Shown: positions 25,678-34,381, numbered from the stretch's first letter. The stretch is DNA of 64,000 nt from Caballeronia zhejiangensis (GCF_000698575.1 NZ_JFHD01000023.1:1-64000), one strand, 5' to 3'. Notes: generated from the sequence alone by a model not told the origin. A program made the numbers and translations.

Positions 25678-26195
25678 TATCCAGGCACCTTGGTTTTGGG
25701 CGACGTGTGTCGAACGGCTATGTAATCGGCGAGCTTCGCGGCTAACTCCATCGCATTTCCTGAAGCCGCGTCACTGCCGAGACAAGCTATCTCTTTCCCG
25801 CACATTACCCGGCCGGAAGTCGGCGCTATGTGCGACCAACCACAGAGACCGTGGCGTTTCGGCAAAGATTGATCTTGCGCAACGGCGACGGCCATGCTTC
25901 GGATACCGAACAGCGGAAAAACTACTGAATTCGCGACGTTTTTTCATTCCAATGCGTGTTTACGCCATGGTGCGAAGTTTTCGAATATGAGCAGGAAGTC
26001 ATGATTTCAATTTGCTTTCAATCTTGCCGAGACGCGGATGCGAAGGCGCGTGCGCGAAGCGGCAAGCGACGCAGGTCGCAAGCAGTCAACTCGCGGTCGC
26101 ACGCGGGCGTTCGGGCGCTTTTATGCGGCGGTACTTTGTATGCACGCCGGCATTCGAACTGGCGCATCGGTTCAACCCTCAACGGAAGCCTCGCA
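25678..26195. promoter_or_regulatory. Divergent intergenic region between the A-PCP-TE gene and caiX
   Basis: About 518 bases with no supported gene; an open frame running into caiX from 25956 is rejected because the real signal peptide begins at 26196. It contains a perfect inverted repeat TTCGG-ATA-CCGAA at 25898-25910 and an AT-richer stretch around 25910-25990 where promoters are likely. It probably holds both divergent promoters. Confidence 0.5.
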
Positions 26196-27146
26196 ATGAG
26201 ACAACGCCTGATTCCAACACTGTTTTTCGCCGGCGCGTGCGCGGCGTTCGCCGTCGCTCAGAGTGCGCGCGCGGAGGACGCGAGTTGCCGCACGGTGCGC
26301 TTCGTCGATATCGGCTGGACCGATATCACGTCGACGACGGCGCTTGCGTCGGTCGTCTTCGAGGGGCTCGGTTATGCGCCGCGGACGACGGTCGCCTCGG
26401 TGCCGATTTCGCTCGCGGGGCTGAAGAGCAAGCAGATCGACGTGTCGCTTGGCTACTGGTGGCCGGTGCAGCAGAAGGCGGTCGAGCCGTTTCTGGAGGC
26501 GAAGAGCATCGAGAAGCTGGAGCCGCCGAATCTGTCGGGCGCGAAGGCGACGCTCGCCGTGCCGAGCTATGCGTATGACGCGGGCATCAAGACGTTCGCG
26601 GATATCGCGAAGCATCGCGACGAACTGGGCGGCACGATATACGGCATCGAGCCTGGCAGCAGTGCGAACGCGAAGATTCAGAAGATGATCGACACGAATC
26701 AGTTCGGGTTGGGCGGGTTCAAGCTCGTGCAGTCGAGCGAGGCGGGGATGCTGGTGACGGTCGAGCGGGCGATCCGCGAGAAGAAGCCGGTGGTGTTTCT
26801 TGGCTGGGAGCCGCATCCGATGAACATCCAGATGAAGATCAATTACCTCTCCGGCGGGGATGACGTGTTCGGGCCGAACTACGGAGAAGCGCGCGTTTAT
26901 ACGCTGACGAATACGGATTTTCTGACGCGTTGTCCCAATGCGGGGAAGTTCGTTTCCAATTTGCGCTTTACGACGGATCTCGAGAATCGGCTCATGCAGC
27001 CGGTGATGAACAAGGAGCGGCCTCAGGAGGCGGCCAAGGCCTATCTCAAGCAGAACCCCCAGGTGCTGGATGCCTGGCTCGCAGGCGTGAAGACTCTTGA
27101 TGGTAAGGATGGGCTGCCGGCGGTTCGGCAATACCTTGGGCTTTGA
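26196..27146 (+). CDS. caiX: Carnitine/choline-type ABC substrate-binding protein (CaiX-like), orphan
   Basis: A 316-residue periplasmic binding protein paralogous to the ChoX-type protein at 17823. A signal peptide (about residues 1-25) precedes AEDASCRTVRFVDIGWTDIT. Other family features are SLGYWWPVQ, GIEPGSSANAKIQ and LGWEPHPMNI. In Pseudomonas, caiX lies directly upstream of the cdh genes and binds carnitine; here the same order holds but the 0.62 kb repeat separates them. No ATPase or permease is nearby. Confidence 0.85.
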   Translation: MRQRLIPTLFFAGACAAFAVAQSARAEDASCRTVRFVDIGWTDITSTTALASVVFEGLGYAPRTTVASVPISLAGLKSKQIDVSLGYWWPVQQKAVEPFLEAKSIEKLEPPNLSGAKATLAVPSYAYDAGIKTFADIAKHRDELGGTIYGIEPGSSANAKIQKMIDTNQFGLGGFKLVQSSEAGMLVTVERAIREKKPVVFLGWEPHPMNIQMKINYLSGGDDVFGPNYGEARVYTLTNTDFLTRCPNAGKFVSNLRFTTDLENRLMQPVMNKERPQEAAKAYLKQNPQVLDAWLAGVKTLDGKDGLPAVRQYLGL

Positions 27147-27859
27147 GGTTTTTCTTGTTGTTGTTGCCGGGTCTCGTTGTTGTTGCCGGATCCCGTTATC
27201 GCGTCGGTCTATTAGCGTTGCCCCTGTGCGGGGCGGCAGTCACTTTCTTTGCTGCTGCAAAGAAAGTAACCAAAGAAAGCAGCTTTTCAGGCCCGCGGTC
27301 ACACGCAATTTGGGTAGTCCTCTCGTCACAGGCGGCACTCGCCTAAAGAGTGCCCTCAAACACCTAATCGGGCTTGGATCGCGCACGGTCTGCCGCCCGA
27401 AAACGCTGAGGACACTGGTTCGGCACGAAATGGCTCCGGCACAGCGCTACGCGCTGCCGCCCGGTATGCAAGGGAAACCAACGTGCGGCAAGTGCAGCGA
27501 GATTGAGACGTTAGTAGCGAAGCACGCGCGGACCCGATTGACCGGTCGGCCGCGAAGCGGGCCGGAGCTATTTGGTGCTGAACCAGTTTGGTGTGTGGTG
27601 CGACGAGGCAGACCGTGCGCGAGCCAAGCCCGATTAGGTGTTTGAGGGCACTCTTTAGGCAGCCCACGAACGACGAGAGGACTACCCAAATTGCGTGTGA
27701 CCGCGGGCGTATCGGAAGCTGCTTTCTTTGCTTACTTTCTTTGCAGCAGCAAAGAAAGTGAGTGCCGCCCCGCACAGGGGCAGTGCTAATAGACCGACGC
27801 GAAATCAGGACTTAACGAAAGCCGAAGAAAAAATACAGGAACCCTAAAGGACATCGAAA
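27147..27859. other. 713-base gene-free interval between caiX and cdhB
   Basis: It is filled almost completely by the 0.62 kb repeat. About 57 bases remain before cdhB, including CAGGAACCCTAAAGGACATC, which holds the probable ribosome-binding site. I see no separate promoter and no clear terminator apart from the hairpins of the repeat itself. Confidence 0.7.
27188..27802 (+). repeat. Full copy of the 0.62 kb intergenic repeat with long inverted ends
   Basis: This copy begins with GGATCCCGTTATCGCGTCGG and ends near GACCGACGCGA, lacking the right GGATCC. Both ends carry the GCCCC/GGGGC and ACTTTCTTTGC/GCAAAGAAAGT hairpins and the ACGCAATTTGGGTAGT word in inverted orientation. The central part matches 13531-14157 when that copy is reverse-complemented. 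An 80-codon minus-strand frame (27447-27689) resembles one in the other copy, but this reflects the nucleotide conservation of the repeat. To its left is GTTGTTGTTGCC low-complexity sequence. Confidence 0.85.
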
Positions 27860-28789
27860 ATGAACTACGAAGTGATAGTGACCTGCGCTGTAACCGGCGC
27901 TGGCGACACGACCGGCAAGCACCCTTCCATCCCAGTCACGCCGAAGCAAATAGCCGAAGCAGCGATAGAAGCGGCCCGCGCGGGCGCCACCGTCGCCCAC
28001 TGCCACGTTCGCGACCCGAAGACAGGAAGAGGCAGCCGCGACCCCGCGCTATACCGCGAAGTGGTAGACCGCATCCGCTCATCGGACACGGACGTGATCA
28101 TCAACCTCACCGCAGGCATGGGCGGCGACCTCGAGATCGGCGCCGGCGAAGACCCGATGCGCTTCGGCAAAGGCACCGACCTCGTCGGCGGCCTCACGCG
28201 CCTCGCGCACGTCGAAGAACTGCTGCCCGAAATCTGCACGCTCGACTGCGGCACGCTCAATTTCGGCGACGGCGACTACATCTACGTATCGACGCCCGCG
28301 CAACTGCGCGCCGGCGCCAAACGCATCCAGGAACTCGGCGTGAAGCCCGAACTGGAAATTTTCGACACGGGCCATCTGTGGTTCGCCAATCAACTTCTGA
28401 AAGAAGGCCTGCTCGACAACCCGCCGCTCTTTCAACTGTGCATGGGTATTCCGTGGGGCGCACCGCCCGACACCGGCACGATGAAAGCCATGGTCGATAA
28501 CCTCCCGCCCGGCGCGCATTGGGCCGGCTTCGGCATCGGCCGCATGCAGATGCCGATGGTCGCGCAAGCGATGCTCCTCGGCGGACACGTGCGCGTCGGT
28601 CTCGAAGACAACCTGTGGCTCGATCGCGGCGTGCACGCGACCAACGGCGCGCTCGTCCAGCGCGCGGTGGAAATCATCGAGCGGCTCGGCGCACGCGCGC
28701 TCACGCCCGCGGAAGGCCGCAAGAAGCTCGGCCTCCCGGCGCGCGGCGAACGCCTGCTGGAAAAACGCATCGCGGAACAATTCGCCTGA
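27860..28789 (+). CDS. cdhB: BKACE/DUF849 beta-keto acid cleavage enzyme acting on dehydrocarnitine
   Basis: A 309-residue zinc-dependent TIM-barrel enzyme of the BKACE family. The zinc and substrate residues are visible as VAHCHVRDPKTG (His47, His49). The C-terminal part has GGHVRVGLEDNLWLDRG, another family hallmark. Known members use acetyl-CoA to split beta-keto acids; the carnitine-linked subgroup turns 3-dehydrocarnitine plus acetyl-CoA into betainyl-CoA and acetoacetate. The next two genes, cdhA and cdhC, make and consume the expected intermediates. A good ribosome-binding site (AAAGGA) precedes the start. Confidence 0.9.
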   Translation: MNYEVIVTCAVTGAGDTTGKHPSIPVTPKQIAEAAIEAARAGATVAHCHVRDPKTGRGSRDPALYREVVDRIRSSDTDVIINLTAGMGGDLEIGAGEDPMRFGKGTDLVGGLTRLAHVEELLPEICTLDCGTLNFGDGDYIYVSTPAQLRAGAKRIQELGVKPELEIFDTGHLWFANQLLKEGLLDNPPLFQLCMGIPWGAPPDTGTMKAMVDNLPPGAHWAGFGIGRMQMPMVAQAMLLGGHVRVGLEDNLWLDRGVHATNGALVQRAVEIIERLGARALTPAEGRKKLGLPARGERLLEKRIAEQFA

Positions 28790-28809
28790 ACCGACAAGGA
28801 CACGAAGAC

Positions 28810-29757
28810 ATGCAAGTCAAGCAATTCGCCGCGCTCGGCGCGGGTGTGATCGGCAGCGGCTGGGTGGCGCGCGCCCTCGGAGCAGGACTCGACGTCACCG
28901 CGTGGGATCCCGCGCCCGGCGCCGAAGCGCAACTGCGCGCGAACGTCGCGAACGCGTGGCCGGCGCTCGAGCGCGTCGGACTGGCACCGGGCGCGTCGCA
29001 ACAACGATTGCGCTTCGTCGATACCGTCGAGGAATGCGTCGCCCATGCCGACTTTATCCAGGAAAGCGCGCCCGAACGCGAGGAACTCAAGCTCGCGCTG
29101 CACGAACGCGCGAGCCGCGCGGCGAAGCCCGATGCGATCATCGCGTCGTCGACGTCCGGCCTTCTGCCGACCGACTTCTACGCGCGCGCCGTGAATCCGC
29201 AGCGCTGCGTCGTCGGGCATCCGTTCAATCCGGTGTATCTGCTGCCGCTCGTCGAAGTGCTCGGCGGCGAAGCGACATCCGGCGAAGCGATCGATGCCGC
29301 GATGCGCTTCTACGCGTCCATCGGCATGCGGCCCTTGCGCGTGAGGAAGGAAGTGCCCGGCTTCATCGCGGACCGGCTGCTCGAAGCGCTCTGGCGCGAG
29401 GCGCTGCATCTCGTCAACGACGGCGTCGCGACAACCGGCGAAATCGACGACGCCATCCGCTACGGCGCGGGCATCCGCTGGTCGTTCATGGGCACGTTCC
29501 TGACCTACACGCTGGCGGGCGGCGAAGCGGGCATGCGACACTTCATGCAGCAGTTCGGCCCCGCGCTCGAATTGCCGTGGACGAAACTCGTCGCGCCGAC
29601 ACTGACCGACGAACTCATCGACCGCGTCGTCGACGGTACGTCGAATCAGACGAACGGACGCGGCATCAAGGAACTGGAGCGTTATCGCGACGACTGCATC
29701 GCCAGCGTGATCGAGGCGATCGCGCAGGCGAAAGCGCGTCACGGGATCGAAGACTAA
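28810..29757 (+). CDS. cdhA: Carnitine 3-dehydrogenase
   Basis: A 315-residue 3-hydroxyacyl-CoA-dehydrogenase-family protein that oxidises L-carnitine to 3-dehydrocarnitine with NAD+. The Rossmann motif is GAGVIGSG (residues 10-17), and the catalytic histidine lies in GHPFNPVYLLPLVEV (His137). The family-specific GIRWSFMGTFLTYTLAGG segment follows in the C-terminal domain. The gene starts 20 bases after cdhB and is followed 20 bases later by cdhC. A long in-frame upstream extension lies inside cdhB and is rejected. Confidence 0.92.
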   Translation: MQVKQFAALGAGVIGSGWVARALGAGLDVTAWDPAPGAEAQLRANVANAWPALERVGLAPGASQQRLRFVDTVEECVAHADFIQESAPEREELKLALHERASRAAKPDAIIASSTSGLLPTDFYARAVNPQRCVVGHPFNPVYLLPLVEVLGGEATSGEAIDAAMRFYASIGMRPLRVRKEVPGFIADRLLEALWREALHLVNDGVATTGEIDDAIRYGAGIRWSFMGTFLTYTLAGGEAGMRHFMQQFGPALELPWTKLVAPTLTDELIDRVVDGTSNQTNGRGIKELERYRDDCIASVIEAIAQAKARHGIED

Positions 29758-29777
29758 CGGAACCGCAAGGCACCACG

Positions 29778-30260
29778 ATGACCTATCGCGACACCGTCAA
29801 ACCCGAATGGGTCGACTACAACGGCCATCTGCGCGACGCGTTCTACATGCTGATCTACAGCCTCGCGACCGATGCCTTCATGGACCGCATCGGTCTCGAC
29901 GACGCGGGCCGCCGCGCACGCCAGCGCACGCTCTACACGCTCGAAGCGCATGTCACGTATCTGCGCGAGATCAAGGAGGGCGCGCCGGTGCGCGTCGAGT
30001 GGCGCGTGATCGCGCATGACAAAAAGCGCGTGCATCTCTATATGGAGATGTTCGAAGGCGACACGACGGAGGCCGTTTGCGCGTGCGAGCAGATGCTGAT
30101 GCACATCGATTCGAGCGGCGCGCCGAAATCCGCATCGTTCGATGATGACATCGCCGCGCGCATCGCCGCCGAACCTGCGGTCGCGCCGAAGGACGCGCGT
30201 TACGCGGGCCGCGTGATCGGCTTGCCGGCGCGCGCTTCGTCAGCGGCCGCGCCGGCCTGA
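29778..30260 (+). CDS. cdhC: Betainyl-CoA thioesterase (hotdog fold)
   Basis: A 160-residue 4HBT-type hotdog thioesterase. The start of the fold reads EWVDYNGHLRDAFYM, with the catalytic Asp/His region, and the central helix and strands are normal. In carnitine clusters this enzyme hydrolyses betainyl-CoA, the product of CdhB, releasing glycine betaine for GbcAB. Its last 61 bases overlap the 3' end of the copper ATPase gene on the opposite strand, encoding an Ala/Pro-rich tail that is probably dispensable. Confidence 0.88.
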   Translation: MTYRDTVKPEWVDYNGHLRDAFYMLIYSLATDAFMDRIGLDDAGRRARQRTLYTLEAHVTYLREIKEGAPVRVEWRVIAHDKKRVHLYMEMFEGDTTEAVCACEQMLMHIDSSGAPKSASFDDDIAARIAAEPAVAPKDARYAGRVIGLPARASSAAAPA

Positions 30261-32443
30261 GCGCGCCACGTCCGCAGCAAGAGCGCGTTCGTGACGACGC
30301 TCACGCTCGAAAACGCCATCGCCGCGCCCGCGAACATCGGATCGAGCAGGCCGAACGCCGCGAGCGGAATGCCGATCAGGTTGTAGACGAACGCCCAGAA
30401 CAGATTCTGCTGAATCTTGCGATACGTGCGCCGCGAAATATCGATCGCGTCCGCGACGAGCGCCGGATCGCCGCGCATCAGCGTGATGCCGGCCGCCTCG
30501 ATCGCGACGTCGGTGCCGCTCGCCATCGCGATGCCGATATCGGCGGCGGCGAGCGCGGGCGCATCGTTGATGCCGTCGCCGGCCATCGCCACGATGCCTT
30601 CGTTCGACGCCTTGAGCTGCGCGACGACGCGCGCCTTGTCGTCGGGCAAGGTCTGCGCGAACACGCGTTCCGGCGCGATACCCAACGCGCGCGCGACGGC
30701 TTGCGCGCTGCCTTCGTTGTCGCCGGTGACGAGCGCGCTCTTCACGCGCATGCGCGCAAGACGTTCGATTGCATCGCGCGCGGTCGGCTTGACGGTATCG
30801 CCGAACGCGAGCAGCGCGAGGACTTCTCCGTCGAGATCGATCAGCCACGAGATCGTGTTCCCTTGCGCTTCGAGTTCGCGAGCGCGCGCGGCGAGCGTCG
30901 GCGGCACGTCAAAACCCAGTTCCGCGACCCAGCGCGCACTGCCGATCGCGATGCGCCGCGCGCCGACGTTCGCCTCCACGCCCCGTCCGGCGACCGCGCG
31001 CGCCGCGCTCGCCTCGAAGCGCGGTGCGTGGCTCGCGGCGGCGGCGACGGCCTTCGCCAGCGGATGCTCGCTCATGCGCTGCACGGCGGCGGCGAGTCCG
31101 AGCGCTGCGCTCCGATCCTGCCCCGGCGCGGCATCGAACGCGACGAGGCCCGGCTTGCCGACCGTCAGCGTGCCGGTCTTGTCGAATGCGACGATCTTGA
31201 TCGCGTGCGCCTGTTCGAGCGCCTGCGCGTCCTTGATGAGAATGCCCTGACGCGCCGCGACGCCGGTCCCGGCCATGATCGCGGTCGGCGTCGCGAGGCC
31301 GAGCGCGCACGGGCACGCGATCACGAGCACCGCGACCGCGTTCAGCAGCGCCGTTTCTGCATCGGCGCCGTGCAGCAGCCAGCCGATGAGCGTGACGAGC
31401 GCGATCGCGAGAATTGCCGGCACGAACACCGCCGATACGCGATCGACGAGCCGCTGGATCGGCGCCTTCTCCGCCTGCGCCGATTCGACCAGCCGGATGA
31501 TGCGCGCGAGCGTCGTTTCCGCGCCGATCGCCGTGGTTTCGATCGCGATCACGCCTTCGCCGTTGATCGAGCCGCCGGTCGTGCGCGCGCCGGGTTCCTT
31601 CGCGACCGGCAGGCTTTCGCCGGTAATCAGCGATTCGTCGATGTGCGTGCGGCCCTCGCGCACGATGCCGTCCACCGGCACGCGCTCGCCCGGCCGCACG
31701 ATGGCGATATCGCCGATACGCACGTGAGCGAGCGGCACTTCGCGTTCGCGCGCCGGATCGTCGCGGTCGCGCACGCGGGCCTTGTCGGGACGCAGCGCGT
31801 TGAGCGCGCGGATCGCGTCGGCGGTCTGGCGCTTGGCGCGCGCTTCCAGCCATTTGCCGAAGCGCACCAGCGTAATGACGACCGCCGACGCCTCGAAGAA
31901 CAGATGCTCCGTCATGCCGCCGTGCGCGAACATCTGCCAGACGGACAAGCCCCACGCCGCCGACGTGCCGAGCGCGACCAGCAGATCCATGTTGCCCGCG
32001 AACGCCCGCATCGCGCGATAGCCGCCCGCATAGAAACGCGCGCCGAAGCCGAACTGCACGACGCTCGCGAGCGCGAGTTGCAGCCACGGGTCGAGCGTGA
32101 GGCCGAACATCGGCGCGAGCAGCGGCACGGTGAGCACGGCGGACGCGAGCACGGCCGCGAGCTCGCGATCGAATCCGGAGGAAACGGCGAGCTCCGGCGC
32201 GGCGTCGGGCAGGATCGGCGCGGCCTCGTAGCCGGCTTTGGCGACGGCGGCGACGAGCTGATCGTCGGTGACGGCGGCGCTCGCGTGCACGGTCGCCTTC
32301 TCGGTCGCGAGATTGACCGCGACGCTTTCGACGCCCGGCACGCGTTTAAGCACTTTCTCGACGCGCGCGACGCACGACGCGCACGTCATCCCGCTGACGG
32401 ACAACTCCGCGGTCCGCGGATGGTCGGATGCTGCTGTGGACAT
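30200..32443 (-). CDS. copA: Copper-translocating P1B-type ATPase
   Basis: A 747-residue inner-membrane Cu+ exporter. It has one N-terminal heavy-metal domain with GMTCASC (Cys21, Cys24), the TGES actuator loop (LITGESLP), the CPC transmembrane motif (IACPCALGLATPTA), the phosphorylation site DKTGTLT, an HP motif (SEHPLAKA), and MAGDGINDAPAL. The last helices carry YN and MxxSS (MAFSSVSVV), placing it in the Cu+ (P1B-1) subgroup. The ATG at 32443 gives the proper N-terminus; the upstream in-frame TTG at 32524 is the -35 element of its promoter. No cueR gene lies in the window. Confidence 0.94.
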   Translation of the reverse strand: MSTAASDHPRTAELSVSGMTCASCVARVEKVLKRVPGVESVAVNLATEKATVHASAAVTDDQLVAAVAKAGYEAAPILPDAAPELAVSSGFDRELAAVLASAVLTVPLLAPMFGLTLDPWLQLALASVVQFGFGARFYAGGYRAMRAFAGNMDLLVALGTSAAWGLSVWQMFAHGGMTEHLFFEASAVVITLVRFGKWLEARAKRQTADAIRALNALRPDKARVRDRDDPAREREVPLAHVRIGDIAIVRPGERVPVDGIVREGRTHIDESLITGESLPVAKEPGARTTGGSINGEGVIAIETTAIGAETTLARIIRLVESAQAEKAPIQRLVDRVSAVFVPAILAIALVTLIGWLLHGADAETALLNAVAVLVIACPCALGLATPTAIMAGTGVAARQGILIKDAQALEQAHAIKIVAFDKTGTLTVGKPGLVAFDAAPGQDRSAALGLAAAVQRMSEHPLAKAVAAAASHAPRFEASAARAVAGRGVEANVGARRIAIGSARWVAELGFDVPPTLAARARELEAQGNTISWLIDLDGEVLALLAFGDTVKPTARDAIERLARMRVKSALVTGDNEGSAQAVARALGIAPERVFAQTLPDDKARVVAQLKASNEGIVAMAGDGINDAPALAAADIGIAMASGTDVAIEAAGITLMRGDPALVADAIDISRRTYRKIQQNLFWAFVYNLIGIPLAAFGLLDPMFAGAAMAFSSVSVVTNALLLRTWRAQAGAAADEARAGKPITRPA

Positions 32444-32493
32444 ATCGAAACGCTCCGTTCTGGCCGGGATCGCGAAGATCCCACATAAGGAAC

Positions 32494-32524
32494 AGTATCG
32501 ACCTTCCAATGACTGGAAGGTCAA
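32494..32524 (-). promoter_or_regulatory. CueR/MerR-type copper-responsive promoter of copA
   Basis: On the minus strand, -35 TTGACC is followed by a 19-base spacer and GATACT. The spacer is almost filled by the palindrome ACCTTCC-AGTCATT-GGAAGGT (forward coordinates 32501-32521), matching known CueR operators. The overlong 19-base spacer is the hallmark of MerR-family activated promoters. Transcription would start roughly 40-50 bases upstream of the copA ATG. Confidence 0.88.
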
Positions 32525-32855
32525 GGCCTGAATGAAGCGCGTCGTGCAATGTCGAGTCCCGCCGCGCGGGAGCGCGAAATGCTACGAGAAGACCGTATTC
32601 GAAGGACGAAAAGCGCGCCATTCAGTGCTTTTGACCGGCATCTGGTGCATTCTTCGGCATGCCGCAGCGCTTTTGCTGACTTAATCTTGCCTATCGTCAG
32701 CGGATAAGTTAAAACCCGAATTTCGAGATAATGCTCGTGGCGCGCCGCGCGGGGAGTGGCAGCGGCGCCGATACGCTTCCGGGCGTGCCGCGCATCGCTC
32801 CTACGAAGATGCGTGCGAGAACCCAAATCGAAAGAAGAACTGGATTTCCATTCGA
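32525..32855. other. Intergenic region between copA promoter and the DUF1254/1214 lipoprotein gene
   Basis: About 330 bases without a convincing gene. An AT-rich patch around 32660-32740 is the likely place for the plus-strand promoter of the lipoprotein gene, but I cannot identify a clear -35/-10 pair. Short minus-strand open frames here lack any recognisable feature. Confidence 0.4.
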
Positions 32856-34319
32856 ATGAAGAACAAGCGACGCTGGACGTTTCCGCTCAACACCGCAATC
32901 TGGATGAGCGTGAGTCTCGCCGGCACGGCGGTCCTTTCGGGCTGTGCGACCAAGCAGCCCGAAGTCAAGGCGACCAGCACGGGCTGGGTGAAGAATCAGG
33001 TCGCCGATGCCTATACCTTCGGCTTTCCGCTCGTCGCGTCGGATATCGCGCGCGAACGCGCCAGCGGCCGCGCCGGGCAGCCCGGCCAGACGCCGCTCAA
33101 CACCTTCCGTCACGCGAACGCGCTGCCGCCCGCCGGCGCGCCGGGCTGGGCGAGCGTCGACACGCTCGAATCGTCGGCATGGCTCGATGTGTCCGCCGAT
33201 CCGGTGATCGTCACGCTGCCCGCCGCGCCGCGCGGCCGCTATCTCGACGCCCGCGCGTTCGATGCGTGGACCAACGCGCTCTATTCCAGCGCCGACACGA
33301 CGCCCTATCCGAAGATGCAGCTCATCGCGTTCGTGCCCGCTGGCTGGACCGGCACGCTGCCCGCGAACGCGACGCGCGTCGAAACGCGCACACGTTACGT
33401 GTGGCTTTCGGTGCGCGTGCGCGTGAACGGCGCGCGCGACGTGCGCGAAGCGCGCAAGCTGCAGACCGCGATGCGAATCGACACGCTGACGCCCGCGAAA
33501 GGCTCCGCCGCCGATCCGACGCCGGTCGTCTCCGGCGCGTGGCCCGCGAACGGCGCGAAGCAACCCGCAGTGCCGCCGCTGCCATCCGCGCTGGCGACGA
33601 TCGCGCCGGGCGCGCAGGCCGAAGCGCTCGATGCGAACGCGTTCTTCGCGCGCCTCGCCCGCTCGCTCGACGACAATCCCGCCGCCACCGACGACAGTCA
33701 CGCGATCAGCCAGCTCGCCGATCTCGGCGTGAAGCCGGGCGAGCCGGTGCAGTTCAAGAAGACCGACGCACCGCTGCTCGATTCCGGTCTCGCCGATGCA
33801 CGCGAGCGGCTCGAGACGACGCCGCCCAACGCGATCACGAAGAACGGTTGGACCTGGTTCGGCGATGGCGTCGGCGTCTACGGTACGGATTACACGTTGC
33901 GCGCCTATCTTGCGCGCCGGCAGACCGCGACGAGCACGAAGGAAGGCGAAGTGAAGCCGGTGACGCACGTGGACAGCGAAGGCCACGCACTCGACGGCGC
34001 GAACGCGTACACGCTGCACTTCGAGCCCGAGCAACTGCCGCCGGTGCGCGGCTTCTGGACCCTGACCGCCTACACGAAGGACGGGGCGCTCTCGGATGCG
34101 AAACTGCCGCGGCTCTCGCTTTCCGATCGCGACCGGCTGAAGAAGAATCGCGATGGCTCCATCGACGTGATCGTGTCGGCGAAGTCGCCGGGCCGCGCGC
34201 AGACAGCGAATTGGCTGCCCGCGCCCGAAGGCCAGTTCCAGCTCACGATGCGTCTTTATGCGCCCAAGCCGCAGGCGAGCGACGGCTCGTGGGCGCCGCC
34301 GTCAGTCGAACGGCAGTGA
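32856..34319 (+). CDS. DUF1254/DUF1214 lipoprotein
   Basis: A 487-residue predicted lipoprotein. The N-terminus has a basic stretch, a hydrophobic core and the lipobox LSGC with Cys30 as the lipidation site. An N-terminal DUF1254-like domain (ADAYTFGFPL, then NTFRHANALP, SSAWLDVSADPVIVTLP) is followed by a C-terminal DUF1214-like domain (LPPVRGFWTLTAYTKDG, then LPAPEGQFQLTMRLY). The function of these domains is unknown; many such proteins are envelope-associated. It is followed by a strong hairpin at 34349, so it is probably transcribed alone. Confidence 0.85.
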   Translation: MKNKRRWTFPLNTAIWMSVSLAGTAVLSGCATKQPEVKATSTGWVKNQVADAYTFGFPLVASDIARERASGRAGQPGQTPLNTFRHANALPPAGAPGWASVDTLESSAWLDVSADPVIVTLPAAPRGRYLDARAFDAWTNALYSSADTTPYPKMQLIAFVPAGWTGTLPANATRVETRTRYVWLSVRVRVNGARDVREARKLQTAMRIDTLTPAKGSAADPTPVVSGAWPANGAKQPAVPPLPSALATIAPGAQAEALDANAFFARLARSLDDNPAATDDSHAISQLADLGVKPGEPVQFKKTDAPLLDSGLADARERLETTPPNAITKNGWTWFGDGVGVYGTDYTLRAYLARRQTATSTKEGEVKPVTHVDSEGHALDGANAYTLHFEPEQLPPVRGFWTLTAYTKDGALSDAKLPRLSLSDRDRLKKNRDGSIDVIVSAKSPGRAQTANWLPAPEGQFQLTMRLYAPKPQASDGSWAPPSVERQ

Positions 34320-34348
34320 TTCCGCTGCGCGCAAACAGTTGAATCGAA

Positions 34349-34381
34349 CATGAAGGCCGCGATTTTTTCGCGGCCTTCATG
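34349..34381. terminator. Perfect 14-bp stem-loop after the lipoprotein gene
   Basis: CATGAAGGCCGCGA (34349-34362) pairs exactly with TCGCGGCCTTCATG (34368-34381) around a TTTTT loop. There is no long T-run after the stem, so it may terminate inefficiently or serve as an mRNA-stabilising hairpin; bidirectional function is possible. Confidence 0.6.

Noticed and set aside
25956..26195. An 80-residue N-terminal extension of CaiX
   Set aside because: The signal peptide begins at the ATG at 26196; the extension is Arg-rich and unlike any binding protein.
32444..32524. TTG-initiated extension of the copper ATPase
   Set aside because: It lies inside the CueR-type promoter and cannot be translated from its own -35 box.
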